From Rhodophyticola sp. CCM32 (lineage in GTDB: Bacteria > Pseudomonadota > Alphaproteobacteria > Rhodobacterales > Rhodobacteraceae), in contig NZ_CP038492.1 of assembly GCF_004751985.1 (NCBI RefSeq), positions 2,294,001 to 2,358,000 of the forward strand: a stretch of DNA of 64,000 nucleotides, given 5' to 3'. Of the stretch, positions 53,786 through 62,605 are shown in pieces (positions within the stretch are counted from its first letter, which is position 1; each line of letters begins with the position of its first letter). Under the pieces are notes generated by a model. That model made no database searches. It worked only from the letters and a program-made list of their open reading frames with translations, and had not been told where the DNA came from. The translations under genes and the position numbers were made by a program.

Positions 53786-54550
53786 ATGTCAAAGATTGCA
53801 TTTATCACCGGAGGCGCCCAGGGTTTGGGTCTGTCGATCACCGAGGCGGCACTGGATCACGGCTATGAGGTCGCGGTGTTTGATCGCGATGCCGTAGCCT
53901 CTGACGCGCTTGTCACCCGCGAGGCGGCCCGCAACCGCAAGGTGCAGGCGTTCAAAGGAGATGTGGCAGATATGTCGGCCATCAACTCCGCGCTGGACGC
54001 GCTTGGTAAAGCCCCCGATCTTCTGGTGAACAATGCAGGTATCGTGCGGTTTCATCCCCTGATGGAAACCACCGAAGAGATTTTCCGCAGCGTCATCGAC
54101 ACCAACCTGACCGGAGCGTTCCTTGTCGCCCGGGCCTGTGCCGAGCGGATGATTGCAAACGGCTCCGGGAATATCATCAACATCACCTCGACCGCTGGCA
54201 TCGCCTCAAGCCCCGGGGTGAACGCCTATGTCGCCGCCAAGGCGGGTCTGGCCGCGTTGACAGAGCTGATGGCGCTGGAATGGGGACCGTTGGGCGTGCG
54301 GGTCAACGCTGTCGCGCCCGGCATGATCGACGGCGGCGTTTCAACCCCGATCTATCAGAACAACGAGGCGGCGCGCACCCGGCGCGGCGGCGCCGTACCG
54401 GCCAGGCGTCTTGGACAGCCCGAAGATATTTCCGCCGCTGTCATGTATCTGGCGTCAGAAGCGGCAAGCTATGTGCATGGGCATCAACTTGTTGTCGATG
54501 GCGGATTGACGCGCAGTGTCATGTCACAGCTTCCCTGGACCAGGGATTAA
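53786..54550 (+). CDS. Short-chain dehydrogenase/reductase, classical type
   Basis: A 254-residue NAD(P)-dependent oxidoreductase. Cofactor motif TGGAQGLG is at residues 8-15, NNAG near 86, catalytic Ser in INITSTAGIASS, and the YxxxK pair in AYVAAKAGLAAL near 153. The C-terminus (VDGGLTRSV) is FabG-like. It acts on an unknown alcohol or ketone intermediate of the neighbouring catabolic genes. ATG preceded by GGGTAGGAG. Confidence 0.88.
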   Translation: MSKIAFITGGAQGLGLSITEAALDHGYEVAVFDRDAVASDALVTREAARNRKVQAFKGDVADMSAINSALDALGKAPDLLVNNAGIVRFHPLMETTEEIFRSVIDTNLTGAFLVARACAERMIANGSGNIINITSTAGIASSPGVNAYVAAKAGLAALTELMALEWGPLGVRVNAVAPGMIDGGVSTPIYQNNEAARTRRGGAVPARRLGQPEDISAAVMYLASEAASYVHGHQLVVDGGLTRSVMSQLPWTRD

Positions 54551-54561
54551 GGCTTTACACC

Positions 54562-55434
54562 TCAGACAACGCTGAAATGTTCGGGCACACCGGCAGGCCA
54601 TACCGTGCCCCACATCTGCATGCCGCCATCAATGGTCAGCACCTCGCCGGTCACGAACCCCGCACTATCGGCGGCCAGATACACCACCCCTTCGGCCACA
54701 TCCCAGACATCGCCCATACGGCGCTGCGGATTGACATCCGTAAACCGTTTTGTCGCCTCGGCCGGGTAGGCAGACAGGCCCTCGGTCGCAATCGCACCGG
54801 GCGCCACACAGTTCACGCGAATATTCAGCGGCGCCCATTCCGTCGCCACTGTTTTGGACAGATAGATCACCCCGGCCCTTGCGGCACAGGTATGGGCCGC
54901 CTGCGGCATGCCGCGCCCCACATGGGCAACGATATTGATGATATTGCCACCCGTCTGACTGTCGCGCCAGCGCTGCGCGGCGCCCTGCATCATCCACCAG
55001 GTGCCATTGAGGTTCAGATCAATCACCGAGGCCCAGCCCTTGCGCGAAAAGTCGATGGCATCCTGGGGGAATTGCCCACCGGCATTATTGACCAGCGTAT
55101 CCACCCCGCCCTCGGCAAAGACCATATCCAGAAAGGCATCAACCGCTTCGGGTTCGCGGATCGACAGGGCTTGGGTTGTCACCTCGGCACCGCATGATTT
55201 GTGCACAGCATCAGCAGTCGCTCTCAGCTTCTCCTCACGACGGCCACAGATGGTGACATGGCCCCCAAGACGGGCAAACAGAAAGGTCATCGCGCGGCCC
55301 ATACCGGTGCCGCCCCCGGTCACCACAACGCGTTTTCCCTGCATCAGATCCGGGCGATAGACTGTCGGATGATCCGCCAGTTCAGCATCGGTGAAACCCC
55401 ATTTCACCTCATTTTCTTTGGCGCTATCGGTCAT
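54562..55434 (-). CDS. SDR protein of the 2,4-dienoyl-CoA reductase-like group
   Basis: 290 residues from ATG 55434 (MTDSAKENEVKWGF); the frame is open further upstream. Cofactor site VVVTGGGTGMGRAMTFL near residue 37, LVNNAGGQFPQDA near 115, NIINIVAHVGRG near 168. The classical YxxxK is not present: the region reads AAHTCAARAGVIYLSK, so Tyr is absent and Lys is Arg. Dienoyl-CoA reductases also lack the classical Tyr, so activity is still possible. The gene follows the crotonase gene by 13 bp. Confidence 0.82.
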   Translation of the reverse strand: MTDSAKENEVKWGFTDAELADHPTVYRPDLMQGKRVVVTGGGTGMGRAMTFLFARLGGHVTICGRREEKLRATADAVHKSCGAEVTTQALSIREPEAVDAFLDMVFAEGGVDTLVNNAGGQFPQDAIDFSRKGWASVIDLNLNGTWWMMQGAAQRWRDSQTGGNIINIVAHVGRGMPQAAHTCAARAGVIYLSKTVATEWAPLNIRVNCVAPGAIATEGLSAYPAEATKRFTDVNPQRRMGDVWDVAEGVVYLAADSAGFVTGEVLTIDGGMQMWGTVWPAGVPEHFSVV

Positions 55435-55447
55435 CCCGGCCCCGCTT

Positions 55448-56236
55448 TCATTCTGAATCCCGGCGTTGGTTGCGTTTCCCCGCATAGGCCGCGATCCCCG
55501 CGCGGCTATCGGTTGAGCGCATCAGATGATCAGCCCGCGCATGGCCTTCGGCAATGGCATCCGGCAATGGCAGATCACGCGCGGCCTCGAACAATGCCTT
55601 CGCCCGGGTCACTGCCGAGCGGGGGTTGGCCAGAACCAGACCGGCCAGGGACAGGGTTTCGTCCATAAGACTTGGGGCCGGAACCACGCGGTTCACAAGC
55701 CCAAGCGCCTGCATCCGCTGTGCATCAATCGGGTGCCCGGTCAGGATAATCTCCATCGCGGCGGCGCGCGGCAGGGTCTGCGCCAGCCGCTGCACCCCGC
55801 CGGTGAAGGCCACCATGCCATGGGTGATTTCGGGCAGGCCAAAGATCGCATGATCCGCCGCCACAACCAGATCGCAGGCCAGACAAATCTCAAGCCCGCC
55901 TGCAACTGCGGCCCCGTTGACCGCAGCGATCAGAGGTTTTGAAATTGCCCGTTCGGTAACGCCGCAAAACCCCGCACCCGGAAGCAGCCCATGGCCCGGG
56001 CCGATCTGCGCGGCCTCTTTCAAATCCATACCCGAACAAAAGGCGCGGTCACCTTCTGCGGTCAGAACGATGGCGCCGATCTCATCATCCGCCTCGGCCG
56101 CGCGGATCAGGGCATCAACCCGGGCGGATGTTTCGGCATCCACCGCATTGCGCCTTTCCGGTCGCGCCAGCACAATGATCGCAACCGCCCCGTCCCGGCG
56201 CATATAGGCACCATCGGCGTGCCCCCCCTCTGTCAC
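55448..56236 (-). CDS. Enoyl-CoA hydratase/isomerase family protein
   Basis: A 262-residue crotonase-fold protein. Oxyanion-hole segments are DRAFCSGMDLKEAAQIGPGH near residue 65 and AAVNGAAVAGGLEICLACDL near 110. The hydratase Glu position is GLPEITHGMVAFTGGVQRL near 140, so hydratase chemistry is plausible. GTG start at 56236 overlaps the oxygenase stop (GTGA), showing co-translation; ATG 56203 is the alternative. Confidence 0.88.
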   Translation of the reverse strand: MTEGGHADGAYMRRDGAVAIIVLARPERRNAVDAETSARVDALIRAAEADDEIGAIVLTAEGDRAFCSGMDLKEAAQIGPGHGLLPGAGFCGVTERAISKPLIAAVNGAAVAGGLEICLACDLVVAADHAIFGLPEITHGMVAFTGGVQRLAQTLPRAAAMEIILTGHPIDAQRMQALGLVNRVVPAPSLMDETLSLAGLVLANPRSAVTRAKALFEAARDLPLPDAIAEGHARADHLMRSTDSRAGIAAYAGKRNQRRDSE

Positions 56237-57506
56237 GACAACACGGATTCTGCGGTGCTGCGACCCCGTTCCCGCGCATCCGCAGGGCCCTGACCGGGAA
56301 GGTCAATGAAATCCTCCAGGATTTGTTTGACACCCAGACCGTCCGGAATACGCGCGGCACCGATCCGGCGGTCAAGCTCTTCATGCCAGTGATAGATGCG
56401 ACGTTCCTGATAATTCAGGGGAAATCCGCGCAGACCCGCAGATTGCACGGAGGTCTGGATCTTGTCGGCGAATTGCAGGTCCTCTTCCAGAATGGCATGG
56501 AAATTGGCGATCCGCATATCCCACCGGTCCGGTCGTGGCCCATCGCCCCAATCGGGGCCGAACCAATGCACATCAACCGTCATCGTATCCAGCGTCTTTG
56601 GCCAGAACAGCAGGATCGGAATGCCATGGGGCGAGACCGGGCTGACCATATTGGGATAGCCCATGACCGACAGGTTCGTGCCCTCGTACCAGGGGTCGAC
56701 ACCCTCCACCATCGGCAGGCCCTTCACACCGGGGTCTTTCCAGCCCTCGCGCTTGAAAGGCGTGACCATGCGGGAATGGCCACCGGGCCAGAGCGTGATT
56801 GCCGAGCCCCGATGATCGAGGAATTTATCAACCGTATTCTGATGGATGGATTTCAGGTGATAGACCTCAAGAAACGCATCAATCATCACTTTCACATTGC
56901 AGGCCACATCGATGGAGGCACTGTCCACCAGGATCAGCTTATCGGGTGACATATCATCAAGCGTGCGCGCCACCGGCCCCAGATAATCCCGCAACGGCAT
57001 TGCCTCAGGGTCGAGATTTACGAAATAAAGCGTGCCGATATTCTCGCACCGGATCTGAATAAGGCCACGACAGGACATATCCAGATCAACGAAATCGCGG
57101 CGGTCGCGCAGATTGATCAGCTCCCCCGGGTGTTATAGGTCCAGCCGTGATACTGGCAGGTCACGCCACGCGATTTGCCGCTGGCCTCGGTGACAACAGG
57201 CGCGCCGCGATGACGGCAGGTGTTGTAAAAACACCGGACTTCGCCATCCTCCCCCCGGATGAAAAACAGCGGCTCGCCCAGTTTGTCCCATTGCACATAA
57301 CTGCCGGGCTCAGGCACCTGATCGGCATGGATCGCATAGACCCAGGACTTGTGCCACATATGGGTTTTCTCAAGCGCGTTGAACGCCGGGTCGACATAGC
57401 GATCACCCGGGATATCGGGCAGTTGCGGGAACCCTTCGGGCGGCCCTTTGCGAGAGGATTCATAAGCTTGGCGGGCTTCAATCGCCCCACGCTCCGAGAC
57501 GGTCAT
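56233..57506 (-). pseudogene. Rieske non-heme iron oxygenase alpha subunit, apparent 1-bp frameshift
   Basis: The N-terminal frame (57506 to about 57120) holds the Rieske [2Fe-2S] ligands in CFYNTCRHRGAPV and VTCQYHGWTYNTRG. The C-terminal frame (to 56233) continues ELINLRDRRDFVDLD, MSCRGLIQIRCENIG and the mononuclear iron site AFLEVYHLKSIHQNT. Adding one base to the run of five C at 57123-57127 joins both into about 425 residues. Glu, not Asp, stands at the bridging position before the YH...H ligands, as in carnitine/betaine-type oxygenases. Substrate unknown; a ferredoxin is encoded at 58827 but no reductase is seen. Confidence 0.87.
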
Positions 57507-57592
57507 GATGTCATCCTCTTTCCGGTTTGATGGCGTTATCTGACGCCTGCCGGGCTTGCTGGAAATTCTCGTGTATGCTAACAGAGGCTAAA

Positions 57593-57599
57593 TGTATAC
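57593..57599. promoter_or_regulatory. TGTATAC motif in divergent promoter (site 2)
   Basis: AATGTATACGTAAAC lies between the divergent oxygenase and VOC genes and repeats the core seen at 53734. A partial copy (GTGTATGCTAAC) lies 20 bp to the left. Confidence 0.4.
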
Positions 57600-57656
57600 G
57601 TAAACCCCCCTGTGCTGCATAATCCTGATGCGGCATCTGAGCCGCTGGATCGCATC

Positions 57657-58181
57657 ATGAGCCGTTTCGCATCGCCGATCATGCAGCTTGGTTATGTGGT
57701 CGATGATCTTGACAGGGCGATGATCCATTGGATCGAAACGCTTGGTGTCGGCCCGTTTTTCGTTGTGAATGGCATACCGATGGCTGAATTGCAGTATCGC
57801 GGCACAGAGATCCATCTGGATCAAAGGGTGGCTTTGGCCCAGGACGGGCCGGTGCAGATCGAACTTTTGCAGCAAACCGGCGGCGACCGGTCCTGTTTCA
57901 GCGACTTTCTTGAAACGCGCGGCCCCGGCCTGCACCATGTCTGCGCGGTCAGCACAGATCTGAAGGCTGACCTGGCAGATTGGGCTGCGCGGGGTGTGGA
58001 GGTTCTGCAAGGCGGGTGCACGGCAGCAGGCATTCCCTTTGCCTATCTTGATACGGACCCGATGCAATCCGGCTCTGTGCTGGAACTGGTTCAATCCAGC
58101 CCCGGCCTGCTGCGCTATTTCGACATGGTCGCATCCGCCGCACAGGATTGGGATGGAAGCAACCCTGTGCGCCATGTCTGA
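57657..58181 (+). CDS. VOC (glyoxalase/dioxygenase-fold) protein
   Basis: About 174 residues from ATG 57657 (MSRFASPIMQLGYVVDDLD); GTG at 57612 is possible. It has the two beta-alpha-beta-beta-beta units of the vicinal oxygen chelate fold: QLGYVVDDLDRAMIHWIET and GPGLHHVCAVSTDLKADLAD, with a Glu metal ligand in GSVLELVQSS. It may be an isomerase, epimerase or dioxygenase; methylmalonyl-CoA epimerase-like layout is noted. It leads a plus-strand run with the SnoaL-like and ferredoxin genes. Confidence 0.78.
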   Translation: MSRFASPIMQLGYVVDDLDRAMIHWIETLGVGPFFVVNGIPMAELQYRGTEIHLDQRVALAQDGPVQIELLQQTGGDRSCFSDFLETRGPGLHHVCAVSTDLKADLADWAARGVEVLQGGCTAAGIPFAYLDTDPMQSGSVLELVQSSPGLLRYFDMVASAAQDWDGSNPVRHV

Positions 58182-58225
58182 CCTGACACATACACCAGAA
58201 CCATCACCATATGGGGGGAACTGCC

Positions 58226-58783
58226 ATGTCCGAACCGGATATTGAGGCACGGCTTGACCGGTTAGAGGCCCGGGCCGAAATCTCGGAACTGGTCGCGCGT
58301 TATTGCAAGGCCTGCGATGATCGTGATGTGCCGATGCTGCGCAGCCTGTTCACCCGCGATGCGGTTGTGAAATCGCAGGATGGGGTCATGACAGCCGAAG
58401 GAGTCGATGCGGTCATGCAGATGTATAAAGGCCGGTTCGATGTGCTTGGCATTTCGGCACACTGGACCCATGACCACATTCTGCGCTTCGATGACAGCGA
58501 TGCAGATCATGTCACGGGCGAAGTCTTCGGCCATGCGGAATCCCACCGGAACGGGGTCTCCCTGATCGCGTCCCTGCGCTATACGGATGATTATCTGCGC
58601 CAGGGCGGCGCATGGAAATTCCGCAGCCGGACCCTGGCTTTTCTCTATTATGTCCCGGTCGGCGAATATGCCGAGGCCATGGGCAGCCCCCTGCGCCAGC
58701 GCGCCTATGGTGACCAGCGGCCTGCCGATTACCCGGAAAGCTTGGAAAGCTGGACCGGCTGGACCCGGCATTTCCAAAGCTGA
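58226..58783 (+). CDS. SnoaL-like (NTF2-fold) protein
   Basis: 185 residues from ATG 58226, preceded by GGGGGGAA. The start (IEARLDRLEARAEISELVAR, then YCKACDDRDVPMLRSLFTRD) is the SnoaL_4 signature, and WTHDHILRFDDSDADHVTGE and KFRSRTLAFLYYVPV follow. This fold includes dehydratases, isomerases and small subunits of ring-hydroxylating oxygenases. A beta-subunit-like or accessory role beside the Rieske protein is possible. Confidence 0.78.
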   Translation: MSEPDIEARLDRLEARAEISELVARYCKACDDRDVPMLRSLFTRDAVVKSQDGVMTAEGVDAVMQMYKGRFDVLGISAHWTHDHILRFDDSDADHVTGEVFGHAESHRNGVSLIASLRYTDDYLRQGGAWKFRSRTLAFLYYVPVGEYAEAMGSPLRQRAYGDQRPADYPESLESWTGWTRHFQS

Positions 58784-58826
58784 GACCGGCCCATCCTCCG
58801 ACAATCCAACAAGGACCCTCTTACCC

Positions 58827-59147
58827 ATGCCGATGATACACGCGACCGACCGACAGGGGCAGACCCATGACATCATGGCGAATGAGGGGGCAAGCCTGAT
58901 GGAAACCCTGCGCGACAAGGGCGGTCTTGATATCGCGGCGATCTGTGGCGGCATGTGCGCCTGCGCAACCTGTCATGTCCATGTCGCCCCCGACTGGATG
59001 GACAAGCTGCCCGAGGCGGAACCTGATGAAACGGAGCTGGTGGAATTCAGCCCTGCCTATGAAGAGGCCCGGTCCCGCCTCAGCTGCCAGATTCCGGTGA
59101 CCGAAGCGCTGGATGGTCTGACGCTGACACTGGCGCCAGAGGAATAG
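58827..59147 (+). CDS. 2Fe-2S ferredoxin
   Basis: A 106-residue adrenodoxin-type ferredoxin. Cluster ligands are the cysteines in AICGGMCACATCHVHV (C-x5-C-x2-C pattern) and the late LSCQIPVTEALDGL. It probably carries electrons to the Rieske oxygenase; no ferredoxin reductase is encoded in this window, so one must be recruited from elsewhere. The start follows the SnoaL-like gene by 43 bp. Confidence 0.9.
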   Translation: MPMIHATDRQGQTHDIMANEGASLMETLRDKGGLDIAAICGGMCACATCHVHVAPDWMDKLPEAEPDETELVEFSPAYEEARSRLSCQIPVTEALDGLTLTLAPEE

Positions 59148-59150
59148 GCC

Positions 59151-59256
59151 TAAAGCACGCTGCCTTAAACTTGACTCACAAATGCCCTGCCACGCTTCGC
59201 GTTCCCAGGGTATTTGTGATGCGCGATGTCTCAGGTTTAAGGCAGCATGCTGTAGG
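59151..59256 (+). repeat. Palindromic repeat, family B (copy 6)
   Basis: TAAAGCACGCTGCCTTAAAC at the left and AGGTTTAAGGCAGCATGCTG at the right, with CCACGCTTCGCGTTCCCAGG in the centre. Same orientation as copies 1 and 5. Confidence 0.85.
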
Positions 59257-59350
59257 GTAAGCCTTGCATCGAAAAAACGGTCTCTCGCCGATGTCTCGAA
59301 CGCGTTTTGCGTTGCGATCTGTCTCAGGTTGCACCCGAAACGGTATAGGC
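59254..59350. repeat. Palindromic repeat, family C-like (copy 6)
   Basis: GTAAGCCTTGCATCGAAAAA at the left resembles copy 2, with CTCGAACGCGTTTTGCG inside and CCCGAAACGGTATAGG at the right. It abuts repeat B6. Confidence 0.55.
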
Positions 59351-59410
59351 GGTGTGCTGCGGGTTCTCCCCCAATGGCGTCAGGCTGGGTTCGCAGCAAA
59401 GCCGACGCCC

Positions 59411-59450
59411 GGAATTCTCAAGAATTCCACGTGGAAAACTGGAGTTTTCC
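59411..59450. repeat. Palindrome pair, family D (copy 3)
   Basis: GGAATTCTCAAGAATTCC (59411-59428) followed by GGAAAACTGGAGTTTTCC (59433-59450). The centre of the second unit is CTGGAG instead of CTCCAG, and the third unit is absent. Confidence 0.8.
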
Positions 59451-59462
59451 ACCCGCAGAGCC

Positions 59463-61094
59463 TTACCGGCCCTCAACCATCTCACGAAGCTTGAATTTCT
59501 GGATCTTGCTGGCGGACATGGGCCATTCCGTCACGAAATGCACATCGCGCGGCACTTTGAAACTGGCGACTTTGCCTTTGCAGAAAGCGATCAGATCCGC
59601 GCCCTGAACGCTGGCACCGGGCACAAGCTCGACCACGGCAACCGGCACCTCGACCAGTCTGGGATCAGACCGGCCCACCACCTGGCAGAGTTTCACCGCC
59701 TCATGTTGACCCACGAGGTTTTCGATCTCCTGCGCGGCAACGTTTTCGCCACCCACTTTCAGCATGTCTTTCAGGCGTCCGTGAAACAGCAATGTGCCAT
59801 CGCCATCCTGTGATCCCAGATCGCCGGAATGAAACCAGCCATCGCGCAGCACCTCGGCGGTTTTATCCGCATCCTTGTAATAGGCGCTGAAAATGCTGAA
59901 CCCCCGCACAAGGATTTCGCCGATCTCTCCGGCAGGCAGATCACGCCCGTTTTCATCGACAATCCGCACCTCCAGCCCATCAAGGGGTTTGCCCAGCCGT
60001 TCGGTCCGGGTGGTATAGCTGTCACCGGGCATGCTTGTGGTCACCGTGCCCGAGGTTTCCGTCATCCCGAATGTACCGACCTGAATGCAATCGGGCATCT
60101 TTTCCTGCAACGCCTTGCGGAACGATGGCGGCTGCATCGCCATATTGCTGTTCATCAACCGCAATGCGGAAAGGTCGCGTTGCTCGAAATCCGGGTGATA
60201 GATCATGTCGGCGATAAAGGTTCCAAAAGCCGGGTAGCCAATGGTCGCCCGTTCCTCTTCGATCAGGCGCAATGCTTCGCCGCCCTCGAAATACGGCATC
60301 GAGACATAGGTTGCGCCGACGGAATAGGACGCACAGATCGGGAACAGTGCCCCGATATGAAACATCGGCAGCGGCGACCAGAAAACATCGTCAGAGGTCA
60401 TTTGATACCGCGTCGCAAGCCCCTGCCCCGTGCGCACCAGAGCCTCATGCGAGATCATGCAACCTTTGGGGTGCGAGGTGGTGCCCGATGTATAAAGGAT
60501 CAGCCCGGTTTCACGCACGCAGACCCGCCGCCGCAGGCTGTGGATCACCGCGTCATCCACCGTTTCCGCAGCCGCATCCACAGCGGAGGCTGACAAAAAA
60601 CCCGGCGCCTCTGCATCGCATATCAGCAATACCGCACTCAGTTTCGGGGCATCCGCAAGGGCAAGTCTTTCGCCCGGCCGCTGATCGGCAAGGTCCGGGA
60701 AAGCCTCGGTCAACCGGTCGATGAAATTCACCTTTTCAGCCACCTGCCCCGTGGTCACGACAAGTTTCAGATCCGCATTGCGCAGGATGTAGCGCAATTC
60801 GGAACTGCGATAGCGCGCGTTGATCGGGACAGAGATCGCCCCAAGTAGCGCTGTCGCAAAAAACAGCTCCGCATAAGGAATGCAGCTTGGCAGAAGAATA
60901 CCCACATGATCGCCCGGGCGCACCCCAAGCGCATAAAGCCCCCGCGCCCGGCGCATCGCGCCAGCGGCCAGGGCGCTGAAACTGCGCCGGTCATCGGGAA
61001 ACACCAGCGCATCCACATCCGGCCGCGCCTGCGCCGTTCCAAGCAGCAGATCGCCAATTGTGGTGACGGCGGCGAATTCCCCGAATTGCAGCAT
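59463..61094 (-). CDS. Acyl-CoA synthetase (AMP-forming)
   Basis: A 543-residue ANL-family ligase that activates a carboxylic acid to its CoA thioester. Core motifs are intact: A3 LILYTSGTTSHPKGCMIS near residue 200, A5 FGMTETSGTVTT near 345, A7 WFHSGDLGSQDG near 422, A8 GRLKDMLKVGGENVAAQEIE near 442 and the C-terminal Lys in MSASKIQKFKL. The substrate may be a medium-chain or aromatic acid; upstream liv transporter genes suggest it is imported. ATG preceded by GGAGGAAAC. Confidence 0.92.
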   Translation of the reverse strand: MLQFGEFAAVTTIGDLLLGTAQARPDVDALVFPDDRRSFSALAAGAMRRARGLYALGVRPGDHVGILLPSCIPYAELFFATALLGAISVPINARYRSSELRYILRNADLKLVVTTGQVAEKVNFIDRLTEAFPDLADQRPGERLALADAPKLSAVLLICDAEAPGFLSASAVDAAAETVDDAVIHSLRRRVCVRETGLILYTSGTTSHPKGCMISHEALVRTGQGLATRYQMTSDDVFWSPLPMFHIGALFPICASYSVGATYVSMPYFEGGEALRLIEEERATIGYPAFGTFIADMIYHPDFEQRDLSALRLMNSNMAMQPPSFRKALQEKMPDCIQVGTFGMTETSGTVTTSMPGDSYTTRTERLGKPLDGLEVRIVDENGRDLPAGEIGEILVRGFSIFSAYYKDADKTAEVLRDGWFHSGDLGSQDGDGTLLFHGRLKDMLKVGGENVAAQEIENLVGQHEAVKLCQVVGRSDPRLVEVPVAVVELVPGASVQGADLIAFCKGKVASFKVPRDVHFVTEWPMSASKIQKFKLREMVEGR

Positions 61095-61128
61095 TTGCGT
61101 TTCCTCCCACCCGGCGCCTTATGCCGTT

Positions 61129-61833
61129 TCAGACGCCCAGATAACTTTCGATAATGGATGTATCGCCGGCCAGATCGGTGCTTTTGCCATCATGCACAAC
61201 CTGCCCGCGATCCAGCACATAGGCCCGGGATGTCAGGGCCAGCGCGCGATGGGCATTCTGCTCGACAAGCAGAACCGTCAGGCCATCATGGTTCAACCGT
61301 TCCAGCGCGGCGAAAACCTCATCGGTCATCAGGGGCGACAGGCCCAGGCTGGGCTCATCCAGAAGCAGCAGATCCGGCCCCCCCATCATGGCGCGGCCGA
61401 TGGCCAGCATCTGCTGCTGCCCGCCGGACAGCGTGCCCCCCAGTTGCGCATGCCGTTCCTGAAGAACCGGAAACAGGGCATAGACATCGGACAGGCTGTA
61501 TTTCGCGGGCCGCCCGCCAAGGGCCAGCTGCCCCACCTGCAGGTTTTCCAGAACCGTCATTTCCCCGAGAATCTGGCGCCCTTCGGGCACCTGCAACAGG
61601 CCCTGCCGGGCCACTTTATGGGCCGTAACACGGCGAATTTCCGACCCTTTGAACAGGATCTGCCCATCGCTCATCGCGATCACACGGCTGATGGCGTTCA
61701 ACAGGGTCGATTTTCCCGCCCCGTTGGAGCCGATAATCGACACCATCTCTCCCTGATCCACATGCAGGCTGACCCCGCGCAGCGCCTTGATGCCCTGATA
61801 GGCGACATGCAGGTTCTTGATGTCCAGTATCAT
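61129..61833 (-). CDS. livF: Branched-chain-type ABC transporter ATPase LivF
   Basis: A 234-residue ATPase. Walker A GSNGAGKSTLLNAISRV at residues 36-52, signature TLSGGQQQMLAIGRAM near 134, Walker B LLLLDEPSLGLSPLM near 153 and the switch His region VEQNAHRALAL near 187. HAAT-family systems import amino acids but also aromatic acids and amides. The stop is 34 bp from the ligase start, and the gene overlaps livG by 4 bp. Confidence 0.94.
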   Translation of the reverse strand: MILDIKNLHVAYQGIKALRGVSLHVDQGEMVSIIGSNGAGKSTLLNAISRVIAMSDGQILFKGSEIRRVTAHKVARQGLLQVPEGRQILGEMTVLENLQVGQLALGGRPAKYSLSDVYALFPVLQERHAQLGGTLSGGQQQMLAIGRAMMGGPDLLLLDEPSLGLSPLMTDEVFAALERLNHDGLTVLLVEQNAHRALALTSRAYVLDRGQVVHDGKSTDLAGDTSIIESYLGV

Positions 61834-62605
61834 GCCGCCGATGCCCCGATATACGCCTCGATCACACGTGGATCATTTGTGATCTGATCCGGCGGGCCAG
61901 AGGCCAGAAGGCGCCCCGCATCCAGAACATAGATATGTTTGCAAAGCCGTGTCACGAAGCCGACATTATGTTCAATCAGAAGCAGGCCAAGACCCCGCCC
62001 GGCAAGGTCGCGGAATATCTGTGCCAACTCGTCGGATTCCACATCATTCATTCCGGCAACCGGTTCATCCAGCATCAGAACCGCAGGGTCGCTGGCGATG
62101 GCGCGCATGATCTCGACCCGTCGCTGGTGCCCATAAGCCAGATTGCCCGCCGATACGGAGGCATAATCGCCCATGTTGAACTGTTCCAGCAGGTCCCAAG
62201 CACGTTCCCGCAGCTCCCGCAACTCGCGCGTGGCGCTTGGCAGGCCCAGAAGGGCCGCCAGCGGGCCGGCCTTTTCATGGCGGTGAAAGCCGATCACGAT
62301 ATTGTCGAGTACCGTGGTTTCCGACAGCAGACGAATATTCTGGAATGTGCGCGCGATGCCCGCCCGCGCGACCTGTTCGGTCTTGTCCCGGGCGATTGAC
62401 CGGTCCCCCAGTTTGATATCCCCCCTGTCAGGCTGAGCACTCCGGCGATCATATTGACCACGGTGCTTTTCCCGGCGCCGTTCGGGCCGATCAATCCGGT
62501 AATCTCTCCCGGTTTCACAACCATCGAAAACGCGTCAACCGCCTTCAGGCCGCCGAAATGCTTGCTGATATTCTCAATCCGAAGGGATGGCATCGGCGGC
62601 CTCAC
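61830..62605 (-). pseudogene. livG: Branched-chain-type ABC ATPase LivG, apparent 1-bp frameshift
   Basis: The N-terminal frame has SLRIENISKHFGGLKAVDAF and Walker A IGPNGAGKSTVVNMIAGVLS. The C-terminal frame has VIGFHRHEKAGPL, signature LAYGHQRRVEIMRAIA, Walker B VLMLDEPVAGMND and LLLIEHNVGFV. They join smoothly (LTGGDIKLGDRSIARDKTEQ) if one base is added to the run of six C at 62420-62425. GTG 62605 overlaps the livM stop; ATG 62593 (MPSLRIENI) is the other candidate start. Confidence 0.9.

Larger units (their letters stand above)
59148..59462. other. Convergent gap with repeats B6, C6 and D3
   Basis: Family B repeat at 59151-59256 is followed by a family C-like repeat at 59254-59350 and then by two palindromes of family D at 59411-59450. 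Between convergent ferredoxin and ligase genes; no gene is seen. Confidence 0.65.

Noticed and set aside
11688..59256. Family B repeats considered as a CRISPR array
   Set aside because: Copies are tens of kilobases apart, in both orientations, without regular spacers or cas genes.
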